Positions 52,347 to 61,409 of a stretch of 64,000 nt of DNA are shown here, in pieces (positions within the stretch are counted from its first letter, which is position 1; each line of letters begins with the position of its first letter). This DNA is from Fidelibacterota bacterium. Lineage in GTDB: Bacteria > Fidelibacterota > Marinisomatia > Marinisomatales > TCS55. Where the stretch lies: NCBI GenBank assembly GCA_014382015.1, contig JACNKN010000054.1, positions 1-64,000 of the forward strand, read 5' to 3'. Below the pieces are notes generated by a model that worked only from the letters and a program-made list of their open reading frames with translations, was not told the DNA's origin and ran no database searches. The position numbers were made by a program, and so were the translations under genes.

Positions 52347-52855
52347 AATGGATATTGGAGACAAAGCGACTCAAACTTCGAGAGATTATCCAGGATGATT
52401 TTGATTCACTTTATCTAATGCTTTCTTGCTCCGAAACCATGTCCTTCTACCCTGCACCCTATACAAAATCAGACGTACAACAATTTATTGATAAAAACTT
52501 GGAGTGGTATAAATCAATAAGATGCGGACTTTGGGCCATCATACTAAAATCAAAAAATACATTTATTGGTGATTGTGGTATTACAATTCAAGATATTGAT
52601 GGAAAGAATGAATACGAAATTGGATACCATTTGAATAAAGATTATTGGGGAAATGGCTATGCCATTGAAGCGGCACAAGCTGTAAAAGAATATGGATTCC
52701 AATCCATGAGATTAAAAAAACTTTGTTCTTATATGGCCTCCGATCATTGGTCATCTCGTAAAGTGGCTGAAAGAAATGATATGGCTTTAGAAAAAACAAT
52801 TCATAATCCACAAAATCGAGATTTACCTACCGTGGTCTATACCATTTATCAATAA
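52343..52855 (+). CDS. RimJ/RimL-type GNAT N-acetyltransferase
   Basis: The 170-residue protein starts ILETKRLKLREIIQDD, typical of RimJ-like enzymes, and contains YEIGYHLNKDYWGNGYAIEA with the acetyl-CoA loop WGNGYA, then a Tyr-bearing helix. It may acetylate a protein N-terminus or a small amine. ATG 52343 overlaps the previous stop as ATGA. Confidence 0.88.
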   Translation: MKWILETKRLKLREIIQDDFDSLYLMLSCSETMSFYPAPYTKSDVQQFIDKNLEWYKSIRCGLWAIILKSKNTFIGDCGITIQDIDGKNEYEIGYHLNKDYWGNGYAIEAAQAVKEYGFQSMRLKKLCSYMASDHWSSRKVAERNDMALEKTIHNPQNRDLPTVVYTIYQ

Positions 52856-52856
52856 C

Positions 52857-53375
52857 TTGCATCCCTTACTAAAATCTCTATCTCATGGCGACAAACGAAT
52901 GGTATTGGGTGTAAAAGAGGCAATTGACACTGTCCAGAAAGATCCGCTCTTATTTTCAATTTTAATCAAAGGAATGCCCCACGAGAATGAACTCATTGCC
53001 ATGCGTTCTGCGGATGCTGTCGAAAAACTAACTTACACTCAGCCCAAATGGCTGGCACCTCATAAAAGGTTCTTAATAGACCTATTAGGGAAATCGAATC
53101 AGCAAGAAGTATTGTGGCATTTGGCTCAGATCATTCCCAGATTATCATTATCGAAAAAAGAAAAAGAGCAATTGATTTACGTGTTTGAATCTTTATTAAA
53201 AAACAAAAGCAGGATTTTGGTCACATTCTCCATGCAGGCCATGGTCGATTTATCAAATGGAAACAAAGAATTAAAAAATCAAATCTTTCCCATCATTCAA
53301 GATTTGACGAAAACGGGATCTGGTGCCATGCGCTCCCGTGGCCGAAAACTGTTAAAACAAATGGAAACAACATGA
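52857..53375 (+). CDS. HEAT-repeat-like helical protein
   Basis: The 172-residue protein is predicted all-helical, with paired amphipathic helices resembling HEAT/armadillo repeats (LIAMRSADAVEKLTY, EVLWHLAQIIPRLSL, LVTFSMQAMVDLS). It uses a TTG start at 52857, one base after the acetyltransferase stop, and overlaps the amidohydrolase gene by four bases. Such small HEAT proteins are usually adaptors; no specific role can be named. Confidence 0.7.
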   Translation: MHPLLKSLSHGDKRMVLGVKEAIDTVQKDPLLFSILIKGMPHENELIAMRSADAVEKLTYTQPKWLAPHKRFLIDLLGKSNQQEVLWHLAQIIPRLSLSKKEKEQLIYVFESLLKNKSRILVTFSMQAMVDLSNGNKELKNQIFPIIQDLTKTGSGAMRSRGRKLLKQMETT

Positions 53376-55021
53376 AAAAACATATTCTCATTTCAACTCT
53401 TTTATTCATATTTGCATGCTCAATGCCGGAAGTGGACAAAGTGTATTATAACGGAAACATCTGGACAGGTGATTCAGACAATCCATTCGCAGAAGCCATT
53501 GCGGTATTTCAAGATCGAATTATTTTTGTTGGAAACAATGAAAACGCCATGATACTGGCTGGAGATCAAACGGACAAAATCGATCTTAAAGGTGCATTTG
53601 TCACCCCTGGGCTCATGGATAATCATACCCATTTTATGTGGGGTGGATTTCAAATTTTTAGTGTAAATCTCCGGGAAGTTTCCAGTAAAAAAGAATTTCA
53701 GAGACGCATTAAAGAATTTGCTCAAAACTTACCCGATGGTGCATGGATGTTAAATGGAAATTGGGATCATGAATTATGGGGTGGTGAATTACCAGATAAA
53801 TCCTGGATTGATGATGTTATCCCTAATATTCCTGTTCATATCGGACGATTAGATGGTCACATGTCCTTGGCAAACCAAAAAGCAATGGATTTAGCCAATG
53901 TAAATCGACAAACATCCAGTCCTGCTGGCGGCATCATCATAAAGGACAAAGATGGAAATCCTACGGGTGTTTTTAAAGATGAAGCCATGGGCCTCATCAG
54001 TCGGGCAGAACCACCAAAAACACAAGGTGAATTGGATAGGGCGTTTCAAGCAGCCATGGATTTTGCATTATCAATTGGTGTCACCCAAGTGCATGATATG
54101 GGAAGTTGGGAAGATTTGGAAACCTATATTCGGGCGAAAGAGGATGGTTGGCTGAAGATTCGGATCAAGGCTTTCCCCTGGTATACCAACTGGGAGCGCA
54201 TTCTTTCTCGAGTAGAAACCCATGGGCCCGGAGATGATTGGTTACGGTGGGACGGCATCAAAGGTATGATTGATGGATCTCTCGGCTCTCGTACCGGTTG
54301 GATGTATGACCCATATTTAGATGACCCTTCGACTCGAGGCATTATTACTTTAGAAGATACGACTATGTTCAAAAAGATTCTCCGGGAAACAGATAGAGCA
54401 AATATTCAGCATGCGGTTCATGCCATTGGTGATCGTGCCAATGATTGGATTCTAAACCAATTTGCAGAAATCCGGCAAGAAAATGGCAAAAGAGATCGGC
54501 GACCCAGAATTGAGCATGCACAACATTTATCTAAATCTGCCGTTAATCGGTTTGCGGATGAACATATAATTCCATCTATGCAGCCTTACCATGTGTTTGA
54601 CGATGCCTCCTGGGCCCATAAACGGATAGATCCAGACCGACTTTCCCGAACCTATTATTTTAATACTTTACTTAAAAGCGGCGCCAATCTCACATTTGGT
54701 TCCGATTGGACTGTAGCCCCATTGAGTCCCATAAAAGGTATTTACGCAGCCATTACCCGCCATACTCGGGATGGTAAAAACCCTGACGGCTGGTATCCTG
54801 ATGAACGCCTCAACGTGGAAGAAGTATTACAATGTTATACAATCAATAATGCCTATGCTGCATTTCGAGAAGATATTACCGGATCAATTTCAATGGGTAA
54901 ATATGCAGATTTTGTCGTCCATTCAGTGGATTTTTTAACTGTTACACCAGATGAAATTTTGAATTCGAAGGTAATGAGAACAGTTGTGGGTGGGAAAGAT
55001 GTATATATATTAGACAAATAG
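53372..55021 (+). CDS. Amidohydrolase family 3 lipoprotein (YtcJ-like)
   Basis: This 549-residue metal-dependent hydrolase has a lipobox at LLFIFACSM (Cys16), the start DKVYYNGNIWTGD and GAFVTPGLMDNHTHF with the HxH metal motif, HAVHAIGDRAND, RIEHAQHL and a C-terminal FGSDWTVAPLSP (metal Asp). YtcJ-type enzymes hydrolyse N-substituted amides or related compounds. It is probably periplasmic or surface-bound. It ends the plus-strand run at a convergent junction with rimO. Confidence 0.87.
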   Translation: MKKHILISTLLFIFACSMPEVDKVYYNGNIWTGDSDNPFAEAIAVFQDRIIFVGNNENAMILAGDQTDKIDLKGAFVTPGLMDNHTHFMWGGFQIFSVNLREVSSKKEFQRRIKEFAQNLPDGAWMLNGNWDHELWGGELPDKSWIDDVIPNIPVHIGRLDGHMSLANQKAMDLANVNRQTSSPAGGIIIKDKDGNPTGVFKDEAMGLISRAEPPKTQGELDRAFQAAMDFALSIGVTQVHDMGSWEDLETYIRAKEDGWLKIRIKAFPWYTNWERILSRVETHGPGDDWLRWDGIKGMIDGSLGSRTGWMYDPYLDDPSTRGIITLEDTTMFKKILRETDRANIQHAVHAIGDRANDWILNQFAEIRQENGKRDRRPRIEHAQHLSKSAVNRFADEHIIPSMQPYHVFDDASWAHKRIDPDRLSRTYYFNTLLKSGANLTFGSDWTVAPLSPIKGIYAAITRHTRDGKNPDGWYPDERLNVEEVLQCYTINNAYAAFREDITGSISMGKYADFVVHSVDFLTVTPDEILNSKVMRTVVGGKDVYILDK

Positions 55022-55024
55022 TAA

Positions 55025-55044
55025 AGGTACGGCATGCCTGACCT
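55025..55044. terminator. Possible bidirectional terminator between convergent genes
   Basis: AGGT..GGC and GCC..ACCT form an interrupted stem between the stops of the amidohydrolase and rimO genes. T-runs on either side are short, so it is a weak candidate. Confidence 0.3.
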
Positions 55045-55053
55045 CTGCTATAC

Positions 55054-56343
55054 TTAAATGGGACTTCCAATCAATTCAAATTCGTTAGCCGATTCAATCT
55101 TTACATCCACAAAATCACCTTTGGGTACTGCTGAATTAATATGCACAATATTATCAATCTCCGGTGAATCATATTCTGTTCGCCCTACAGAAACGGTCTC
55201 GCCACTTTTATCCACCAACACTTTGAATGTTTGGCCAATCATGGTATTATTTTTTTCTGAACTAATGTTGGCCTGTAAATCCATAATTTCAGCTCTTCGT
55301 TCATTCTTTACGGCAAAGGGTACATCATCTTTTAATGCTTCGGCTATAGTGCCCTCTTCTTCTGAATAGGTAAATACACCCATTCGGTCAAATGCCATTT
55401 CTTCAATAAAATCATAAAGTTGTTTGAATTCGTCTTCGGTCTCTCCTGGATATCCCACAATTAAGGTAGTCCGAATGCGAATATCAGGTATGGCTTCTCT
55501 TAACTGATTTATCCGTTTTCGAATGCCGTCTTGCCCCAATCCGCGCCGCATATACTTTAATATGGCATCAGATCCATGTTGAATAGGCATATCCAAATAT
55601 CGGCATACATTTTTGGCTTTGGCCATGGCATTAATAATCCGTAGCGATAAATGGGCGGGATGAGCATAATGAAGGCGAATCCATTCAATATCCAGAGTAT
55701 CCAATTCTTTGATCAAATCACTTAAATATTTTTTTGGACTTAAATCCCATCCATAGCTGGTTGAATCTTGGGCAATGACCAACATTTCTTTAATGCCTTG
55801 ATCGACCAGTTTTTCTGCTTCCCACATAATAGAATCAATGGGTCTGCTTTTTTGGAGACCTCGCATGATGGGAATACTGCAAAACGAACAGCCATTATCG
55901 CACCCTTCTGCAATTTTCAAATAGGCATAATGACTGGGTGTTAATAAAGATCTATAAAATAAAGGATCATCTTTTGAAAAGGGTTTCCCTGTTAAAAAAG
56001 AGGACACCTGATGAATATCTTTACTGCCAAAAAAACGATCCACTTCAGGGATTTCTTTAGCCAATTCTTCTGGATATCGTTCAGATAGACACCCCATCAC
56101 CACCAATTGTTTTAATTGCCCAGTTTTCTTTAATTCAGCTGCTTGTAGAATTGTTTCAATGGATTCTTCTCGTGCAATATCTAAAAATCCGCATGTATTT
56201 ACCACAATGGTATCTGCATCCTCCGGTTCCTGAGTTATTTCAAATTGGGCATTCTTCAATCCGCCTAAAAGTAATTCTGAATCCACTAATGCTTTGGCGC
56301 AGCCCAAACTGACCATATTCAACTTTTGATTTGGTTGGCTCAT
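55054..56343 (-). CDS. rimO: Ribosomal protein S12 methylthiotransferase RimO
   Basis: RimO is a radical-SAM enzyme that methylthiolates an Asp of S12. The 429-residue protein has the auxiliary cluster cysteines Cys15, Cys51 and Cys85 (SLGCAK, VNTCGF, MGCLS), the radical-SAM CxxxCxxC at Cys148, 152 and 155 (CDNGCSFC), and a C-terminal TRAM domain. RimO rather than MiaB is indicated by MVSLGCAKALVDSE and the S12-type active site layout. It overlaps ftsY by four bases. Confidence 0.93.
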   Translation of the reverse strand: MSQPNQKLNMVSLGCAKALVDSELLLGGLKNAQFEITQEPEDADTIVVNTCGFLDIAREESIETILQAAELKKTGQLKQLVVMGCLSERYPEELAKEIPEVDRFFGSKDIHQVSSFLTGKPFSKDDPLFYRSLLTPSHYAYLKIAEGCDNGCSFCSIPIMRGLQKSRPIDSIMWEAEKLVDQGIKEMLVIAQDSTSYGWDLSPKKYLSDLIKELDTLDIEWIRLHYAHPAHLSLRIINAMAKAKNVCRYLDMPIQHGSDAILKYMRRGLGQDGIRKRINQLREAIPDIRIRTTLIVGYPGETEDEFKQLYDFIEEMAFDRMGVFTYSEEEGTIAEALKDDVPFAVKNERRAEIMDLQANISSEKNNTMIGQTFKVLVDKSGETVSVGRTEYDSPEIDNIVHINSAVPKGDFVDVKIESANEFELIGSPI

Positions 56344-57236
56344 CGATCTTCAGCCGTCCCCAGCAATCCTTGAACATATTCGGTCCGATCAAAGACGATT
56401 AAATCATCCAGATCTTCACCTACACCTATAAACGTTACCGGAATTTTCAAATCTTTATATAAGGGAAATATGATTCCACCCTTTGCGGTACCATCCATTT
56501 TAGTCAGCACGGCCCCATCTACTTGCACTGTATTGGCAAATTCCCGCGCCTGAATGAGTGAATTCTGACCCAAACTGGCATCTAATGTGATGAGTGAATG
56601 AATTTCGTATTCCGGGAATCTTGATTGAACTACTCTATACATTTTTTCAAGTTCAGCCATCAGATTTTTAACCGTGTGTAATCGGCCTGCCGTATCCACG
56701 ATAACAATTTCAGCTCCTTGGGCCTTTGCAGCGGTTACCCCATCATACAATACTGCAGATGGTTGTTGAGAATGCTCATTACACACAATATTTACATCTA
56801 CACGTTTGGCCCATATTTTCAATTGTTCCGCCGCTGCAGCGCGATACGTATCGGCCCCAACTAACATGACCTTTTTCCCAAATGATTTATAATAATTTGC
56901 TAATTTCGCTGCAGATGTTGTTTTCCCGGTTCCATTCACCCCCACCACCATAAGCACAACGGATTTTTCAAACGATAATTCAACATTTTTTCTATCAGGT
57001 AATTCAGAAATAAGATAAGATTCAACTCTGTTGATGAACCCCTTTTTTTGGTGTTTCTCAACCACTTCCAACACGGTCTCTGCTGTAGAAAATCCCATAT
57101 CTGCAGAAATGAGTGTATCTTCCAATTCTTCCATTGATTCTGGACTGACTTTACTTTTGATCACTGACTCAAAAGCATCAGAAACAGATTCACGGGTCCG
57201 CCGGAGCGCCTGAAAAATCTTCCCCATAAAGGCCAT
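56340..57236 (-). CDS. ftsY: Signal recognition particle receptor FtsY
   Basis: FtsY docks SRP-ribosome complexes at the membrane. The 298-residue GTPase has a short N-terminal helical part, no long acidic A domain, G1 GVNGTGKTT (about 98-106), VDTAGRLH, TKMDGTAKGG and the C-terminal FIGVGEDLDDL. The partner Ffh is at 37110-38441. ATG 57236 is used; ATG 57227 is possible. It overlaps rimO by ATGA. Confidence 0.94.
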   Translation of the reverse strand: MAFMGKIFQALRRTRESVSDAFESVIKSKVSPESMEELEDTLISADMGFSTAETVLEVVEKHQKKGFINRVESYLISELPDRKNVELSFEKSVVLMVVGVNGTGKTTSAAKLANYYKSFGKKVMLVGADTYRAAAAEQLKIWAKRVDVNIVCNEHSQQPSAVLYDGVTAAKAQGAEIVIVDTAGRLHTVKNLMAELEKMYRVVQSRFPEYEIHSLITLDASLGQNSLIQAREFANTVQVDGAVLTKMDGTAKGGIIFPLYKDLKIPVTFIGVGEDLDDLIVFDRTEYVQGLLGTAEDR

Positions 57237-57239
57237 TTT

Positions 57240-57803
57240 TTATATCGCTTTAAACTTTTGAATGAATGTGCGGATATATACGATCCAACTGATCGAAAGT
57301 AAAACAGCAGCAATATAAATCGTTACCTCCTGCATCCAGGGAAAAGCCTGCCAGGGCCAAATATGAACCATTAGCGCCATAGCTGTTATGCCTGCAGCCC
57401 ATTTCCCCCACCAATTAGCACTTAAAATAAAATGGCTGTAATTCAATAGATATATGGCGGGAATCGCAATAGCCACATACCGAACGATATAAAAAATAAA
57501 AAACCAACCCGGAAATCGACCCACAAGAGTTAAGTAACCAACCACAGATATAATACAGGCAAAATCAGCAATAGGATCTAACCATTTTCCAAAATGGGTT
57601 ACTTCATGGGCTTTTCGGGCAAACCAGCCATCCAGAGTATCAGAAAGAACTGCAAGAATAATTAATAAGAATGTGGTTGTCCCCATTGCGGGATCCTGCA
57701 ATGTATGAATAATGGGTATGGCTAATAGTGCCCTCCCAAGACTAATCATATTCGCCACAGTTAAAATTCGAGTGGGATCCATAATTTTAGGTTTATTTGA
57801 CAT
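57240..57803 (-). CDS. CDP-alcohol phosphatidyltransferase family protein (PgsA-like)
   Basis: The 187-residue membrane protein has the complete family motif SDTLDGWFARKAHEVTHFGK then LDPIAD (about 54-80), with four or more helices. It probably makes phosphatidylglycerophosphate from CDP-diacylglycerol and glycerol phosphate, the entry to anionic lipids, but other acceptor alcohols are possible. It overlaps the ecfAA gene by 11 bases and lies four bases before ftsY. Confidence 0.85.
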   Translation of the reverse strand: MSNKPKIMDPTRILTVANMISLGRALLAIPIIHTLQDPAMGTTTFLLIILAVLSDTLDGWFARKAHEVTHFGKWLDPIADFACIISVVGYLTLVGRFPGWFFIFYIVRYVAIAIPAIYLLNYSHFILSANWWGKWAAGITAMALMVHIWPWQAFPWMQEVTIYIAAVLLSISWIVYIRTFIQKFKAI

Positions 57804-59109
57804 GAGCTAAAATTCCTTGGTTGTCTTTAACTGACATTGAATCTAAATCAAAAATGAAATCGCAATGTGCAGAAACAAATTGTTTATCATGAGATATGAG
57901 AATCAAATGCTTTTGGGTGAGCATTTCCTTAAAAAATTGACTTAAAATTAACTTTTGATTCCATCCCAGTCCAAAGGTTGGTTCATCTAAAATCAAGACG
58001 TCATATTCACAGTGGGCTAAGATAATTATCAATGCCATCCGTAGGTTTGACCATGGGATATCCAATGCAGATTGATCTTTTACCATTTCCAAATTAATCT
58101 GGTATGAATAAAGACGATTGATACATTTATTCAATAACCGAGGATTCATTTTTTTATTCACAATCAATTCAGTCAAGAGTGAATCTAAGGTGTCGGGACC
58201 CAGCATGCGTTCCGGGAATTGATCTAATGCTGCAATTTGGGGTATTTTGCCATCAATACTCAGGTTTATTTCACCTTGGTCAGGAACAAATATTCCTGTT
58301 ATTAATTTGCAGAGCGTGGTTTTCCCACACCCGTTTTTACCAATTAAACCGATCGCACGTGCCTTGCTGATTTCACAGGAACAGTGGTTCAGTATTCGAG
58401 TGTTATCCCCCTCATATTGAAAGTCTATGTTTTTTATTATTAATGACAACTTACCTGCGGGATGGTGATAATCATAATCGGTAATATCTGATTCAGGATT
58501 AAAGACATTTAGATCGGAAAGACTCAATTCCCATTGTGTTTCTCCATATTTTAAATCATTCGGGTCCGAAGTAAACCACAAAACGGTTTGTCCGTTACAT
58601 ATTTTATTTCGAATCCATTCTACCCAATGATATTTTGCATTTTCATTCAGGAAAGAAAGGCCATCATCAATAAATATAGCATCTGGATCGGTACTAAACG
58701 CCGTCACAAGGTTTAGCATTTCCATTTCTCCACCACTCAAGGTGGCAGGATGGCGGTGCCAATCTATAATCATGGGTAAATCACTTTTCAATTCAGAGAG
58801 CTTTTTATGAAGTATCTTCGTATCTGTAAATTGATTTTCAGAACCGAATGCCAATTCTGATTCCAGGGTATGGGATAAAATCTGGTTTTCAGGATTTTGG
58901 AAAACAATCTGGATAGTATCTGGTATCAATATTTCATCAAAAGAAAAGTTAGAATCACCCTCAGAATCAAACCCGGCCATGGTTCGGATAAACTGGGTTT
59001 TTCCACACCCGCTTTCTCCATAAATCACATGGAGCCCTGGCGAAAAAGAGAAAGACGAAGAACGATCAAATTTTTGAAAATTCAGTTTAAAGGAAATTGA
59101 ATCAGTCAT
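57793..59109 (-). CDS. Fused double ATPase of an ECF-type ABC transporter
   Basis: Two ABC ATPase domains lie in one 438-residue chain. Domain 1 (1-205) has Walker A GESGCGKT (31-38), the EcfA-like Q-loop QNPENQILSHTLESELAFG, signature LSGGE (124-128), a Walker B ending D148-D149 instead of Asp-Glu, and Ser181 where the switch His should be. Domain 2 (about 222-438) has Walker A GKNGCGKT (257-264), Glu376 and His407 intact but signature DIPWS instead of LSGGQ. Together they would form one normal and one degenerate ATP site. The partner EcfT is probably the one at 11403. It overlaps waaA by eight bases and the CDP-alcohol gene by 11. Confidence 0.85.
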   Translation of the reverse strand: MTDSISFKLNFQKFDRSSSFSFSPGLHVIYGESGCGKTQFIRTMAGFDSEGDSNFSFDEILIPDTIQIVFQNPENQILSHTLESELAFGSENQFTDTKILHKKLSELKSDLPMIIDWHRHPATLSGGEMEMLNLVTAFSTDPDAIFIDDGLSFLNENAKYHWVEWIRNKICNGQTVLWFTSDPNDLKYGETQWELSLSDLNVFNPESDITDYDYHHPAGKLSLIIKNIDFQYEGDNTRILNHCSCEISKARAIGLIGKNGCGKTTLCKLITGIFVPDQGEINLSIDGKIPQIAALDQFPERMLGPDTLDSLLTELIVNKKMNPRLLNKCINRLYSYQINLEMVKDQSALDIPWSNLRMALIIILAHCEYDVLILDEPTFGLGWNQKLILSQFFKEMLTQKHLILISHDKQFVSAHCDFIFDLDSMSVKDNQGILAHVK

Positions 59110-60379
59110 GAATCAAATTACGTACGATTCGTGTAGATGAGCCTAAATTACGATGAATCACATCCGTAGCCGCATAACTCGCTTTTAGGAATGCATTTCG
59201 ATCTTCAAATAATTGTTTTACCCCAAGAAAAAGATCGGTTCCAGACTCAATTGAATACCCACCTCCATCGGCAATAAGTTCTTCTGCTTCTATAAAATTA
59301 TTATAACGAGGCCCAAAGAAAACGGGAAGACGGGCAATGGCCGGTTCCATGACATTATGCACGCCGGTAGAAAATCCGCCCCCAATGTAAGCAACTTGTC
59401 CATCCCAATAGAGTTGGGACAAACGACCAATCGTATCCACAATAATCACGCGCGCATCAAGGTCGGTGGGATTTTTATATCCCAACCTGGCAGTGGAAAA
59501 ATGATTGGATTGAAAAAATGATTCTGCTGCAGATACATTTCTTTCTGTCGGTTCGTGAGGAACCCAGACAAGAGATAAATCTTCAATCTCATTCATGAGA
59601 CTCACAATAGACCCCTGAATAATTTTTTCATCTTCTGCGTGAATACTCCCTGCCAATAGCCGCTTTGGACGCAGAAGTACAGATTCAGTCCGCTCTGCTG
59701 TAAATTTATCCGCTTTCTGTTTAACTTGATCATACCGTGGATTACCTAATACACGTACGATTGGCTGGCCAGTGGGGTAAAGTATGTGTTGTAAACGATC
59801 ATGATCCTGGGCAGAAATCGTGTATATAGCTGAAAAACACCCATAAACATTTTGATAAAAATTTCGAACACCGGGGGAAAGTTTGGAGGTATTCTCAGAA
59901 AATCGAGCAGCAAATAAAGCAGAATGAATACCCATGGATTTTGCTTGCCAAATTAAATTAGGCCATACATCATAAGCGGCGAGAATTAATTTTTTGGGTT
60001 GAACAATGTTGAAACATTTTTTCACAACCCATGGTAAGTCAATGGGTAAATATACTTTACAGTCAATATGCTCATCATTCACATGGTGAAAACCGGATGG
60101 TGAGAAAAAACTCACAATTGCCAAGGAATGGGGTTCAACTTCCTTAAGTCCTGCCAAAACCGGTTTCACCTGTTCAAATTCACCATGAGAAGCTGCGTGA
60201 AACCAATAGATCGTTTTACCACTGCCAATCCGTTTCATAAATAATTTTAACTCTCTATATGTCCGTAATCGCCCGATCATTCCATCTCGGATTTTTTTAT
60301 TAAACAATGAGCCAACAATGCCAAAAATCATGAGTGATGGCAGGAGAATTATGTTATAAATAATTTTCCAAAAAATCAT
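59102..60379 (-). CDS. waaA: 3-deoxy-D-manno-octulosonic acid (Kdo) transferase
   Basis: WaaA adds Kdo to lipid A precursor at the inner membrane. The 425-residue GT30 enzyme has an N-terminal membrane anchor, YWFHAASHGEFEQVKPVL with the catalytic Glu, and GNPRYDQVKQ, LLAGSIHAEDEKI and YIGGGFSTGVHNVMEPA in the C-terminal lobe. It confirms LPS synthesis. It overlaps the GT9 gene (ATGA) and ecfAA. Confidence 0.93.
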   Translation of the reverse strand: MIFWKIIYNIILLPSLMIFGIVGSLFNKKIRDGMIGRLRTYRELKLFMKRIGSGKTIYWFHAASHGEFEQVKPVLAGLKEVEPHSLAIVSFFSPSGFHHVNDEHIDCKVYLPIDLPWVVKKCFNIVQPKKLILAAYDVWPNLIWQAKSMGIHSALFAARFSENTSKLSPGVRNFYQNVYGCFSAIYTISAQDHDRLQHILYPTGQPIVRVLGNPRYDQVKQKADKFTAERTESVLLRPKRLLAGSIHAEDEKIIQGSIVSLMNEIEDLSLVWVPHEPTERNVSAAESFFQSNHFSTARLGYKNPTDLDARVIIVDTIGRLSQLYWDGQVAYIGGGFSTGVHNVMEPAIARLPVFFGPRYNNFIEAEELIADGGGYSIESGTDLFLGVKQLFEDRNAFLKASYAATDVIHRNLGSSTRIVRNLIHD

Positions 60380-61404
60380 GATATACCCAGGTTGGATATT
60401 GCCGATAAAACCTGATGAGTTTCAATACCGCTCATACAATATTGTTCTTTTCGGTAACAGGGAATGCTTCCATTTTGAGAACAAGGTCTGCACCATAAAC
60501 GATTATTCTCAACTACTTTGGACTTCTCTAAAAATACACCTGCCCCAGTCTCTCTAGATGTGGGTCCCAACAGGGTGACGGCAGGAATACCTAAGGATTC
60601 TCCTGCATGGAGAAATCCCGTATCACTGCCAAGAACAAATTCGGCTTGACTGATAATGGCCAATGATTCTCTTAAATTTGTTTTTCCATGGCGATCTATC
60701 ACCTTGGAATCTGCAGAATTTTTAATACTTTCACAAATATCATCACCCACACCGCCAATCAATATAGACTGCAGATTAAACTCATTGGCACATTGGTCAA
60801 TTACTTCAGCATATTGTTCTGCTGTCCAACGCTTTTGGGCCCAAGCTGCGCCTGGAGTCACCACAAAATAATTTCCATTTAAACCAACATTTTTTAATAA
60901 TTCCGAAGCACTTATTGTTTCAGCTTCCGAAACAAATAATTGTGAATGTTCTAGGGTATAATTTTCTGGCAATAAATATTGAATCGGTTCATGGAGCCAG
61001 GACCGTACCGTGAAGTTGTTCGGGAAATCATTTTTATGGAAAGCAAATAATTTAAACCGATTCCATCGGGGTTTTCTAATATGGACATGCCTTGTGGTTA
61101 TAAATCCCCATCGAATTATCTGGGACCGGGTTGTATTATGGAGATCAATGACCAAGTCATATTCCATCATTTCCATTTCGAAACCTGTTCGACGAAGTTG
61201 TGTATATCCTGCATTTATATCAACAGCGTGGACTTTGTTAATCAATGGATGACCTTCCAACAATGGTGCAAATTTAGACAAAGTCATAAAGTCAATTTTA
61301 GATTCAGGAAAATATTTTTTTAAGGTGCCAATAACCGATGTGGTATGGACAATATCCCCGATTGAACTGAAACGAAGGACCAGAATGGTCCGTGGGTCGG
61401 GCAT
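60376..61404 (-). CDS. Glycosyltransferase family 9 protein (heptosyltransferase-like)
   Basis: The 342-residue protein has the GT9 N-terminus ILVLRFSSIGDIVHTTSVI (Asp12-like catalytic) and the C-terminal lobe LGSDTGFLHAGESLGIPAVTLLGPTS. It probably adds heptose or another sugar to the LPS core. It overlaps waaA, supporting an LPS core function. The exact donor is unknown. Confidence 0.88.
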   Translation of the reverse strand: MPDPRTILVLRFSSIGDIVHTTSVIGTLKKYFPESKIDFMTLSKFAPLLEGHPLINKVHAVDINAGYTQLRRTGFEMEMMEYDLVIDLHNTTRSQIIRWGFITTRHVHIRKPRWNRFKLFAFHKNDFPNNFTVRSWLHEPIQYLLPENYTLEHSQLFVSEAETISASELLKNVGLNGNYFVVTPGAAWAQKRWTAEQYAEVIDQCANEFNLQSILIGGVGDDICESIKNSADSKVIDRHGKTNLRESLAIISQAEFVLGSDTGFLHAGESLGIPAVTLLGPTSRETGAGVFLEKSKVVENNRLWCRPCSQNGSIPCYRKEQYCMSGIETHQVLSAISNLGIS

Positions 61405-61409
61405 GGCGG

